In this document: positions 23,601-33,656 of the stretch, piece after piece
Layout: every line of letters starts with the position of its first letter
How positions within the stretch are numbered: position 1 is the stretch's first letter
Assembly: GCA_009801085.1 (NCBI GenBank)
Contig: VNWV01000009.1
Coordinates: 1,354,501 to 1,418,500, forward strand
DNA from: Lasiodiplodia sp. COLG20
Lineage: Eukaryota > Ascomycota > Dothideomycetes > Botryosphaeriales > Botryosphaeriaceae
Reading direction: 5' to 3'
Length of the DNA stretch: 64,000 nt
The notes under the pieces: generated by a model
Databases searched by the model: none
What the model was told of the DNA's origin: nothing
The model's input: only the letters and a program-made list of their open reading frames with translations
Translations under genes and position numbers: made by a program

Positions 23601-24353
23601 CTGCGGTGCGATTGGATGCGGCTCCTACCCCAATTTTTCTCGGCAAGATGCCGTATTGTTACCCACCCCCTGCCACCAACGCACTCGGTGCCTGAGTCGC
23701 CTCGGACGCGTCCCTCACGATCAGGATGCGACAAGCCGCGCATCCTTCTGCTTGCGGAAAGTGGGACATCTCGATCTGTGCCGGCCTGCAGCATACCCTG
23801 ACTCGACAAGAAACTCATCACCGTGTGATGGCCCTCCTCGCATGCAGCCGTCAGCCAGCCATCGTACCGCGCGCAATTTACTCAACGGCTTAGCCGTGTC
23901 AAGGCCGGCGATGACAAGCCTTCCATGGCCGTGAGCCGGCGCCCCGCCGGCTGTTCGCAACGGCCGTTGGAGGTTCCGCCGCGCCACGCCAGTCGCCCCC
24001 CAGGAGCAGCGCCGAATCTCAGCTGCATCGGGCACATGCTGCATGCTGTCTCATCAGATCGCCGCGGAGACGATCATTCCAACAGAAGATTAGAGGAAGG
24101 TTTCGGGAACCCGCATCCGCTCGCCTCTCCAATTGGTCGAGTCAGGTCGTTCATGCAGTAGGGTTCGTCACAGCATCCCGCGTGCCGGGCTCTCGCCTGC
24201 TGATCGGGCGGGAGGAGCGGGTGCGGGAAAAAGCAAGGTGAAAGTCAAACTACTCGCATTATGTTTCGGTATCGTAAGGGCGGGGGGTGGCTATACGCAA
24301 CGCGCGGTATCATACAACAAGAACGGATGGGGAAGAAAAGAAAGAGAAGTCGC
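20678..24353. other. Largest gene-free interval (3.7 kb)
   Basis: Only short, mutually overlapping open frames without domains occur here. The region 21400-21530 is AT-rich with repeated TAAAAA/AAAAGTAAAA strings. From about 23000 to 24200 the composition becomes GC-rich. I looked for terminal inverted repeats, LTR-like ends and transposase or reverse-transcriptase motifs and saw none. It may be old repeat-derived DNA or long regulatory sequence; I cannot tell. Confidence 0.4.
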
Positions 24354-25132
24354 TCAGCAGTTCAACCACCCCGAGAACCTGGCCATGTCGGCCTGTATCA
24401 CGTCCTTGACCAGCCGTAATGCCTCGACCGCGAACCGGACCATGTTCGCGTCGCGATCCACCAGCCCCGTCTCGATCTCCCGCTCCACACAGCCCGAGGT
24501 CGACGCGACCGCCAGCGCAACGTAGCCCGCCTTCATGTTGTCTGTCCCTGCGTCAGCACAAAGAACATGTTTATTCAGCCTTTCGCCCGGCACCTACCAG
24601 TCTTGCCCCAGTTCGAAGGGCCGGCCGACCCACTCTCGGCCACGGCATAGGTCGAGCCCAACTGCCCCCGCACATGCTCGGCGAGACCGAGCACGCAGTG
24701 AATCGACGGGCCGGTGAAATTGTCAATTTGCTCTTGCGTCCAGCCGCCATACACGAGACGAGACTCCAGAGTGTAGAGCTGAAAGGTTTAGAAGATCAGC
24801 CCATGGGCCCACAAAAATTGATGATTACGGGGGGTATGGCGCGGTTGTTACGTACCGTAAGGCCGCCTTTGTACACTGCGCTCGCACCGGGCACCGAGAG
24901 GATCGCTGCCGAGATCAAACCACCTGCGGCCTGCGAACAAGGCGCCACCGTGTTAGCCACTAAGCCTCTTACATCCGAATCGCCGGCAACCTCGAGTAAT
25001 GGGAGGTGGAAGGCTTACCGTCTCACCGCAAGAGATAGTCTCGCCTCTATCCTTGAGCAGGTCGACAACCTCATAGACGATCTCGCGGAGCTCGAGCGGA
25101 GGGAAGACAGCTTCGGGAACCTTGGAAGGCAT
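24354..25132 (-). CDS. CinA C-terminal domain protein (NMN amidohydrolase-like), 187 aa
   Basis: Stand-alone CinA C-terminal domain; bacterial relatives (PncC, CinA) deamidate nicotinamide mononucleotide, and fungal members are little studied. Four exons fit exactly: 25132-25019, 24930-24856, 24778-24598 and 24547-24354 (188 codons with stop). Signature seen: ETISCGETAAGGLISAAI, where the Ser/Cys-Gly-Glu-Thr...GGLIS block corresponds to the ES.TGG..S active-site region, followed by SVPGASAVYKGGLTLYT. A second conserved block is SGSAGPSNWGKT, matching the family's G.AGP....KP turn. The length suits the lone domain. The CGETAAGGL wording replaces the more usual AES(C/A)TGGL order, so activity is likely but not assured. 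No targeting sequence is visible. Confidence 0.82.
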
Positions 25133-28100
25133 CTTGGATACGGATGGCCGGGGCGGGAGATGGCGCGAGATTGCGGGGATATAGATCCGAGACCGAAGAA
25201 GAAGAAATTAAGAGGACGAGAGACCAGAGAGGCTTCGACAGAGAGGGAAGGCGGAATGGTAGAGCGCGGGACAAGAGGTATACGCTGGGAATATATACAG
25301 TCAAACATCCAGCACAAGCGACGAGACGCAAGCCCCTCCAACTCCAACGACGCTAGCACTTGGGGAAGACCATCCGGCCCCTGGCCATATCTCCGCCATC
25401 TGAGGCCGCTAGCGCAGCCTTCCCGCCTTTTCCGATGGCTCCGCTAGATAGCCATTCCCTTTAGCCTACCAGGGAGCATCCCGGCCAATGACGGGCGGCG
25501 CGTGCCAGACCCAGCATTGCTGACGGCCCGTCTACCGCGCCATCTCTCTAACGGTTAGGAAACAAAGAGAGTGAGGCGCGGGCCAGCAGCGAGAAAGACC
25601 GCCGGCTGGCCAGCCAACCACGAGCGGGAGCGCGTAGGACAACACGAAATTTGTCGCTGCCCGGCCCGTTAATTCTAGACCGTAGCGCCATGGGTCAGAG
25701 ACCGCGCAAGCCTTTGCATCCTTATTGCGGGGAAATGACAAGTCTCTCATGACAGGGCCGAGATGTGGTTGAGTCCCTTTCTTGACAGCCCGACCGCGGT
25801 TCAACCAGTCACCTCACTCCGCCACAGGGCACAGCAGGGTCCAGCCTCTACGATCCTTCAACCAAGGGACGGGAGCGGGAAGTGAAGGTCGATCGGATCG
25901 GAGGTTTTCTGGAAGGATGCGGACCACTCAGCTCGCGCCTATGCTCGTTATGGCAATGCCAGCAGCATCTCGATTGTGCGCCGGGAGGCCGTGTGTCGGG
26001 CATGGTCTGCGCAATGGCGACAATCTACATGCGGAGGCGAGGGCGTGTGGGAATAACTTTACGGTAATGACCCCTCGGCGGCACCCCCTCGTCCTGCTCG
26101 CTCCGCGATTAGGAGGTTGTTAATTAGGTGAGAAGATCCCCGTCGATCTTAAAGGATGTCTTGCATGTTGGTTCCAACGTTCAGCTTGCCTCGTACCTGG
26201 GTCCCTGTTCGGGCTGCGCGCTAGCCTACATGTCCGCAACGCTCCAAATGCTGCGCCGACGTCCCCACTCGCGCTATCGCAAGGGTATCCCTCATATGCG
26301 GGCGCTGATTAGTGACAGGTGATGACGAATATGCGCTGCTGGAAAGAAGATGCAAGCCACAGCTCGGGCTCTCGGTTCAGGCTCCGGTTCCTTCTAGCGC
26401 CAGGAAGCATCAGCCCCTTCTCGTCCTGAGCGCCATGTCCGCCAGTCTGCCTCCCGCCTCACGCGGCGTCGCTTGTCGCCGGTTCTTGCGTTTATTTGGC
26501 AAGCTAAAACTGCGGCTCGTGGCTGGGCTTCGAAAATCTTCGCCCAGAACGTCTACCCGCCGAGTGACACAGGACGCGGGAAGATAGACGAGCCTCGCGC
26601 CGCGCAGACGAGGTAGATCCCACTTCTCTTCACCCCCAGTGAATCTATTGTGATACTCCGAGATGGCTGAACCGACCTGCTCACCGGTCGACTTGATGCC
26701 CGAGTGGCTGAATGGCGCATCGATCTTCGGTGTCGAGGAATCCCCCTCAACTCTCTCAATCACCTCCCTACGGCAATCAAGCTCAGTGCTTTGCCGTGGG
26801 GAGTCGACGATACCTTCCGAGGTTACGTAAGGTTCAAGCGTGAGGCGCAGCGGCGATGGGGTCCTGGTCTCGACCTGATTCGGTGGGCTGCGCATCTCGT
26901 CTTGCCGGAAGCGGCCGTGTTCTGCCCACCTCTCCACCCTTCAGTGAGCAACGGTCGTTGTGGCTGCAATTCAGCTCTCTCTTCTCGTATGCTGCGCCCA
27001 CCCACCTCTATGCGCGCGCATCGCCACGTCGGTAACCTCCAGAGACCCGCGGTTCTTGCCAACTCCACTATTGTGTTCCTAGCCGCTGTGTTCCCTCCTA
27101 AAGGAGTTAGCTGTAGCTGGAGGCACGGCACGGCTCTAGCCGGGAAGGCTTCGACAACCATTCTTCAGCTCCTGCCAAACTTTTTTTTTTTTTTTTGCCC
27201 GCGGACCGTGGTGGTGGGGTTATGATCGATTCCGCGCACCGGGATACATTGAGTTTACTCCCGTAGCTTCCATCGTCTTTGCGGCTGATAGCAGCGCTAT
27301 TGATGGACCCTCCACACCAAGTGGAGAGGCGCAGAAACCCGTCCCCACGCTCCACCCGCCTCCATGGCTACTACACATACCGCGTCCCTGGTTTGTGTGA
27401 CTGAGGTAAACCAAGCGGCTGGGCCCGGATCCGGTCCATCCAGCTTCCCCTTGTCATTGCGAAATCTTGTCCAAAGACATAAGAAGAAAAGGAAAGATCC
27501 CCGTCGTCCCGACATTGATCGTCCATCAGTCACATGGTATCGTGGAAAAAAGCGATTTTGCACCTAGCCAAAAGGGGGAACTGCAGTATGACTCGGCCGA
27601 GGTGCTGGTTAGCGCGGTGACCGTTCTTGCCGACCTCGCTTCTTCATCATGGTAGTTGACATGTGCCCAGTCCCCGTCAATCCAAAAAGTCTCGATCGCT
27701 CGCTCCTCGTACCTGGTCCTGAGCTCGAGTCGAGAACGGGGGCGCGTCATCAAGCGAACGAACGTACCCTTCATAACTCGCAGTGACGGCGCTTGAAAGT
27801 CATGGCGACGGAAACCGTCAAGGAGTTGCCAAATGCAGTGCCAGACCCCCCCGCGACTCTCGGAGGGGTGCCCGAAACCTGAAGGGAACTCTCCGACATC
27901 CAAACAGAAAACCTCCTCTGTTCGCTGCTGCTCTCAAAGAACCCGCGTCGGAAAACCGGCTTCCCTCTCTTGGCCTTCGACCGCAACGGGTATAATCCAT
28001 CCCTTGCTTCCCACCAACGCCCCCTCCTCCAACGAGTGAAGAGCTCCGAGGCAAACCTAGAACACGGAACGCCAGAGTCACTCCGGGTCGAAGGGAAGCG

Positions 28101-28197
28101 AAAATGATGTTTGAACCAAACCAGTCTTTCCTTTCACCATCCCTCCCTCTGCCTGCAAGGCTGAGAACCTCCAGGGTGACCTGGACGTAAGACGAGC
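25133..28197. other. Gene-free interval (3.1 kb)
   Basis: Open frames on both strands (for example 26410-26937 minus and 26704-27225 plus) overlap each other and show no domain or splice support. A pure T run occurs at 27181-27196. The left end should hold the CinA-like promoter and the right end that of the gene at 28198. No transposon ends were seen. Confidence 0.4.
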
Positions 28198-29537
28198 ATG
28201 TCATTATTCTTGCAGCGGCGATACACATTTTCCAGCACCTGCAGCAGTGACGCGCAGTCCTTCCCCTCGACGGCTGAGACCCTCATGTCACACGAAGAGC
28301 TCCACCCCTTCGACGGCCTCATCATCGAAACTCTGCCGACGGACCTGCAGTTGGATTTTGTGCGCCAGCTCTGGGCCCCGCCCGGCAACACCCAAGGCCG
28401 CAGCGCGGAGAAGGCACTCGTGACGGCGAGGAAGCACTCCATCCTCTCCACCAGCGGCAAGAGCGACGACGAGCGCATCGTCTGCGAGCGCTTCTTCGAG
28501 TACTACCTGGGCCAGTGCACGCACGCGCTGCGCGACGGCGGCAAGCACGTTTCTGTCCGCACTCACCGCGACATTCTTGAGCTCGCCTCGCTGATCAAAG
28601 ACCCCGAGAACACTCGCCATGACGTAGAGCACAGGCTGTGCTCGCCGTACGATGACGACGATACCATTAGCATAAGCTCTTCGTGCATTGCGCCCGACAC
28701 ACTGGTGACGCTGAAGAAGCCCCAAGAGGATTCTGACGCCGCCGAGGAAGAGGACAGCGCCTATGGCTCCATTGATCTTGTTGCGCGACTGCTGACCATG
28801 ATCAACTTCGGCGGGATCGGTATCGGCCTGGGCCCTTGCGGTCGACTGACGTGGACAGACGGCTCCCTGAGCCAGTCCTGCCATCGGTATTTCGACAAGA
28901 CGCCGACTCTGTCGATGAAGGCCATACAGCTCGAGAAGGTCTTCAACGCTCGCAACCTGCAGCGCTTCACAAATATGCGGATCGAGTGGACCGATAACCT
29001 TGCCGATCATCTGCGCATGTGCGAGTTCGACAAGAAGATCTGCCTCTTCCATCATGTAGCTTTCTTGGAGAATCACAAATGGTTAGTGACGGACCTTGCA
29101 GCCCCCACCGTTCTGATCGTAATCCTAACATCTGTAGCGGCATACTACGCCAGGACCTCATACACGAGACCTTGAAGACCATCGACCTCCTCTTTCCGTC
29201 TTCTGATCCCAAAGTCCGGCTATGGTACGAGAAGCATCGATACGAGCACGGTCTTGATCCGACGGCTGCGAAGCACGGATCCTTGCGGGCGGAAGATCGT
29301 TTGATAGACAACTTTTACTATTGGAAAGACCGGATATGCATTTTGAAGCAAGAGTTCGATGAGGGTACGCCGCAGACATTTCGGCAGTGGTGGTGGGATA
29401 GAAGAAGTGGCCCGCAATGGTACACTTTCTGGATCGCTATAATGGTACTTGTGCTCACTATCTTTTTCGGCATCATCCAATCCGCAGAAGGAGCCATGCA
29501 GGTTTACAAGGCATTTCATCCGACGGAGAGTAACTAG
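28198..29537 (+). CDS. Fungal protein of unknown function with C-terminal membrane anchor, 427 aa
   Basis: Two exons, 28198-29081 and 29138-29537, join as LENHKC/GILRQDLIHETL across a 56-bp GTTAGT...GTAG intron. The soluble part contains a motif set I recall from many unnamed Dothideomycete and Sordariomycete proteins: RIEWTDNLADHLRM, then LFHHVAFLE, then DPKVRLWYEKHR and RQWWWDRRSG. The chain ends in one membrane segment (WIAIMVLVLTIFFGIIQSAEG) and a 15-residue tail, suggesting tail-anchoring in an internal membrane. A low-complexity acidic stretch (DAAEEEDSAYG) splits the soluble part. No enzyme motif is visible. Later in-frame ATGs exist, so the exact start is uncertain. Such genes are often present in many copies in plant-associated fungi; function unknown. 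Confidence 0.8.
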
Positions 29538-29864
29538 ATGCTTAATAATTCAATGGAAATGTCCCAGATGCGTGAGGATCGCGGACCGTATGAAAAAGGC
29601 GAACTCCATTTGGGTATAGAGTCTGAGCAGTGCTCAGAACTTGAAAGTCATCTAGCCAAGCACACTGCAAATAGCTATTTATCTGGATCACAGATAGTCA
29701 GGTGAGAACCAATGCTCTAAAAATCATAAGCAGAGCGTCGCGATCAGGGCAGCCATGCCCAGACCTCGTTTCCTGTACGCGACAAAGCACAACAGGACGG
29801 ACAAGAGAAGCACCACCAGGGAACTGATAGTGGATGGCGAGATTTGGCTCGGTGCAGCAATTAG
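29538..29864. other. Intergenic between convergent genes
   Basis: The 3' ends of the anchored orphan (plus) and acyl-protein thioesterase (minus) face each other across this stretch. No further coding or repeat signal was seen. Confidence 0.5.
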
Positions 29865-30829
29865 TCAGAGGCTGCCAGACGTCTCCTCCTTGTCGCCAAG
29901 GGGCGGGATCCTCTCTCTGAGGTATGCATCGAGGTCTTCAATTTCCTCAGGATCGGCGGAGTGTGGAAGTCCCCTAACGTAGTCAGTCTTCCGGATTCAT
30001 AAAGATCCCAACGTGGTTATGCAAGCCTTACTGGTATGTCTTGAAATCAACCTTCCAACCCCACTCCTTGAGCTTGCTCGCAGTCCTCTGGCCCCACTCG
30101 TAGCGCACGACAGGGTCAACGTCACCATGCGCCATGAAGATGGGGGTATCCTTGTTCGGGTTTTCCTCAGGGACCATTTCACGAATCTTGTTCTGAAGCA
30201 GAAGATAGCAGCTCAGACCTGCGTAAACTATCAGCATTCATGCGCCACAACCACAGCACCAAACCACTGACCGAAAATTCCGCCCAGCTTGTTCGGGGAG
30301 GTGAGGCCGGAAAGAAGAGACATAGCGCCACCCTGGGAGAAACCGCCGACGACGATGCGGTTGCTGGGAATTCCCTTGTCCATTTCCTGCTTGATCAGGC
30401 CGTGGAAGTATTCCATGCTGCGCTTGATGCCGGCCTCGTCCTCGGAGCGCTGGTTGATGTCGGAGAGGGAGAGGATGTCGTACCAACCGGGCATGCGCAT
30501 GCCCATGTTGATAGTAATGGGGATCGAGGGGGCGCTCGGGAAGATGAAGGAGACCTCTTCGAACTTGTTGCGGCGGCGCCAGTTCTCAGCGAGGAACATC
30601 CAGCCGGCACCACTGTTGATATGCATTAGCATGAGCCGCTGACAACATGGCACTGACTGCAATCTGTACAAGTCTTCCGACGGAAGGCTGAAGCGGGATG
30701 CGGGGTGGAATGGCGGGGTATTGTGTGATAAAATGAGGGGAAATACCTATCGCCCAAGCCGTGAGCGACGATGACGGTGGCAGTGTGCCGCTTGAGAGCG
30801 GGGACAACAAGTGGCGCGGGAATTGCCAT
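29865..30829 (-). CDS. APT1: Acyl-protein thioesterase 1 (APT1), 239 aa
   Basis: Cytosolic serine hydrolase of the alpha/beta fold that removes palmitate from S-acylated proteins and also cleaves lysophospholipids. Four exons fit in frame: 30829-30747, 30612-30272, 30218-30032 and 29973-29865. They join as AHGLGD/SGAGWMF, GGIF/GLSCYLL and TYQ/GLPHSAD. The catalytic triad is visible: the nucleophile in VGGFSQGGAMS, Asp in AHGDVDPVV and His in GLPHSADPEE. HGLGDSGAGW is the family's oxyanion/lid motif and MPGWYDI the next conserved block. The usual family length is about 220-240. The gene is divergent from the DNA glycosylase gene with 473 bp between starts. Confidence 0.93.
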
Positions 30830-31302
30830 GGTGGGTTTGTGGGTATGAAGTATGCGGAGATGGACGAGGTCGAAAAAGAAAAGAGTAGGCGCGTGGAGGT
30901 CGCGGTGTCACGGTGCTGTTGTCATCGTACCTCGAGCGCAGACTGCGGGAAAGACCCTGCATGACTCGCCGCTTAGCCGCGACCGATCATTGGTTAGAAC
31001 CAAAGACGTCATGGACTTGCCGTTCCTGCCTCCGCTCGCAGGTTGCGCCTCCCCCAATTCTCTCTTGCACGTCAGGACTCTTTGGGAACCCTCGATGGAA
31101 CTTTCGCTCAATCTGTCTCATCACTCTTGAAAAACTTTACACCATCAAGCAAGCGAGCATCACTCTGTTCTCTCTACCATTCAGGTCGGGAATTCTCCGG
31201 CAACGAGTGGCCCGTCGCGTACCGGCCTCCTCACAAAGTGGGAGCTTCAGCCCGCCAACAAGGCTTTCATCCTTCACTTTCTCACGAGTCACTAATTCGA
31301 GT
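30830..31302. promoter_or_regulatory. Divergent promoter region, APT1 / DNA glycosylase
   Basis: 473 bp separate the two start codons, so this DNA must serve both promoters. An open frame continues upstream of 31303 into this region but lacks protein character, so I treat it as leader sequence. No clear TATA box was found on either side. Confidence 0.5.
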
Positions 31303-32871
31303 ATGGCTACTCGAACGACACGCGCCTCAACCGCCCGTCAGTCCAGGGCCGCGGTAAAGTCGGAGACAGAACAGCTATCCAGTCCGCCCGCCACTCCTGC
31401 TCCTTCAAAACGAGGTGCTTCTAAAAAAGAATCTCACGGAGCAATTGGCTCCAAGCCTGCAAATAAGAGAGCCAAGGACTCGGTGAAAACTGAACCCATC
31501 ACCTCCAACACTGGTCGCAAGAGAGCGAGAGTTACTGCAAAGAAAGAAGACGATATCAACGACTTGCCGCATGGCCTCGGCGCCATCCCGTCAGTTAACG
31601 ATGACCCAGCCGAGGATGAGAAGCCTGCTGTGAAGAAACGCAAGGCTAGGGCGACAGCCAAGAGTTTGAATTCGGATGTCTCTAAGGCTCTTGAAGACGC
31701 AGCTCCCTTAGCTGGAAAACTCACCGAGGGAGCGGAAGGGACCGGCAACTCGACCAAGAAGAGTAGCAAAGGCAAGAAAAACTACGGCCTGACTCCCGGA
31801 CAAACCCCCTATCCTGATTACCCTCACCCCACACCTGAGGAATGCGAAGAAGTGACGCGCCTGTTGTCAAAAATGCATGGCCAAGTTCAGGCGCCGAAGG
31901 AAGTACCACCGCCGTCTCTTACCACAACTGGCTGTGGTGAGGTTCCTTCAGTGCTGGATGCATTGATCAGGACTCGTTTAAGCGCGGCGACCTCGAACAC
32001 CAACTCTTCACGCGCTTTTCAAGGCCTAGTCAAGCGCTTCGGCATCATCGAGGAAGGTGTCGGCAAAGGAAGCGTGAATTGGAATGCAGTGCGAGTGGCC
32101 GACACGAAAGACATATTCGAGGCCATCAAGAGCGGCGGTCTCGCAGACGTCAAGAGCAAGGACATCAAGAAGATTCTCCAGATGGTCCACGAGGAGAACC
32201 AAGTCCGCCACGACGCCCTCGTCAAGAATACAAGCAACGATCCGGCTGGCGCAGAGAATGAAAGCGCGCAAGAACGCGAGCTCGAAGTCACCCGCGCAGA
32301 ATCCAACGTTCTGTCTCTTGACCATCTCCACTCTCTCTCGTCCAACGACGAGATCATGACGCACCTCCTGCGTTACCCAGGAATTGGCGTTAAGACAGCT
32401 TCTTGCGTCCTGCTCTTCTGCTTCCAACGACCTTCTTTTGCCGTTGACACTCACGTCTTCCGTCTCGCCAAGTGGCTGCAATGGGTCCCAACGGACAAAA
32501 ACGTGACTCGCGACTCCACGTACGCCCACCTCGACGTCCGCATTCCTGACGAGCTCAAGTACGCGCTCCACACGCTGCTGATCCGCCACGGCAAGAGCTG
32601 CCCGCGGTGCAGAGCCATCACGGGAGTCGCTAGCGAGGGCTGGGAGAAAGGATGTCCCATCGACCACCTGGTGAAGAGAACGGGCGTGAGAAAGGGTGGT
32701 GGAGCTGAGAGATCTGGGAAGAAGATGACGACTCCTCCTTCGACCGGTCGACGCAAGTCCAAGAAAACATATGCATCTGAGGAAGAGGAAAGTGAGTTGA
32801 CCGATCTGGGTAGTAGCAGTGGTGGTGATGGCGCGGCCAGTGAGCCATCGGACTTTGAAGATGATGACTGA
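31303..32871 (+). CDS. HhH-GPD DNA glycosylase, 522 aa
   Basis: Base-excision-repair glycosylase of the helix-hairpin-helix superfamily, nuclear by inference from Lys-rich basic segments (GRKRARVTAKK, VKKRKARATAK) in the disordered first 200 residues. Single exon. The catalytic domain covers about residues 200-460. The hairpin is LLRYPGIGVKTASCVLLF, with Lys where EndoIII-type bifunctional enzymes carry the Schiff-base Lys, and the catalytic Asp lies in FAVDTHVFRLAKW. The tail holds cysteines (CPRC...GCPID), reminiscent of but not matching the four-Cys iron-sulfur loop of Nth. A charged, Ser-rich C-terminus (EEEESELTDLGSSSGG) follows. ATG 31303 was chosen because upstream sequence in frame looks like leader. 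Family is firm; substrate is unknown. Confidence 0.85.
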   Translation: MATRTTRASTARQSRAAVKSETEQLSSPPATPAPSKRGASKKESHGAIGSKPANKRAKDSVKTEPITSNTGRKRARVTAKKEDDINDLPHGLGAIPSVNDDPAEDEKPAVKKRKARATAKSLNSDVSKALEDAAPLAGKLTEGAEGTGNSTKKSSKGKKNYGLTPGQTPYPDYPHPTPEECEEVTRLLSKMHGQVQAPKEVPPPSLTTTGCGEVPSVLDALIRTRLSAATSNTNSSRAFQGLVKRFGIIEEGVGKGSVNWNAVRVADTKDIFEAIKSGGLADVKSKDIKKILQMVHEENQVRHDALVKNTSNDPAGAENESAQERELEVTRAESNVLSLDHLHSLSSNDEIMTHLLRYPGIGVKTASCVLLFCFQRPSFAVDTHVFRLAKWLQWVPTDKNVTRDSTYAHLDVRIPDELKYALHTLLIRHGKSCPRCRAITGVASEGWEKGCPIDHLVKRTGVRKGGGAERSGKKMTTPPSTGRRKSKKTYASEEEESELTDLGSSSGGDGAASEPSDFEDDD

Positions 32872-33656
32872 TGGTGGTTTGGGGAGGCACGGTTTTGCTT
32901 TAGATTCTCTCTCCTTTTTTACGAAGCATGAGTGTTTTCGGATTCAACCCATTAACGGTGGATGAACGTATATGTGGAGCGTTTGGGGAGTATTTTGCTT
33001 TTATCACTTCAATCATATGGCGCACATTCTAATGGGCTCATGGACGCATCACATAAATACGCAGAAGTCGCACATATCTGTCAATCCATATGTATATTTC
33101 TCTCAAAGCAATACTAATACACGGCAGCTAACTCACAAATGACGCACCGCCAATTCGCTCTTGAGAAATGCGCACTGAACAGCGGTCAACCACCGAACCA
33201 CAGCGCCGCGTTTCAATTCCAAGAGCGCCCCGACCGTCTTGACGACCCACCTCTGACGAACGACCAGAGCAATGCATAGACCCAAGGAAAATAAGCACAG
33301 CAGAACCTTGATTCGCAAAAGCAAAGGGGCCTAAGAGTATGCTTGCAAAGAGAAAAAAAAAAAAGAGTCCACCCGAGAAAACGCCCCCCGAATCTGTGTA
33401 CGATCCCCTTTTTGTTGTCTGCAATAGAACCCCAACCCGAGAAAGAGCATAGAGAGTCAGAAGCTCCGAAAGAGTAGGGCAAAGGAAATAAAGAAAGAGC
33501 AAATCATGAATCTGAGCTCTTCACCATTTGGAGATGGGAAAGGGACCCGAGAAAAGAGGCGGGAGCCAGCCAGACTCTTTGTTCGTCGTCAAAATCGAAA
33601 TGTAACGTGGCCGAGTAGGACGGGAGTAGTATAGAGAGAGGCATGCGCTAATAGTC
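32872..33656. other. Intergenic between convergent genes (785 bp)
   Basis: The 3' regions of the glycosylase (plus) and the Dbf2-type kinase (minus) converge here. AT-rich stretches around 32900-33120 and an A run at 33352-33363 fit 3' UTR sequence. Short minus-strand frames at 33128-33502 end in this non-coding DNA and were not accepted. Confidence 0.5.

Noticed and set aside
28288..29076. 262-codon minus-strand open frame
   Set aside because: It is antisense to the first exon of the anchored orphan, whose plus-strand reading has an intron that restores frame and a proper membrane anchor.
30913..31302. Upstream extension of the DNA glycosylase frame
   Set aside because: The extension overlaps the shared promoter with APT1, has unrelated composition and would put about 130 non-conserved residues before a normal start context at 31303.
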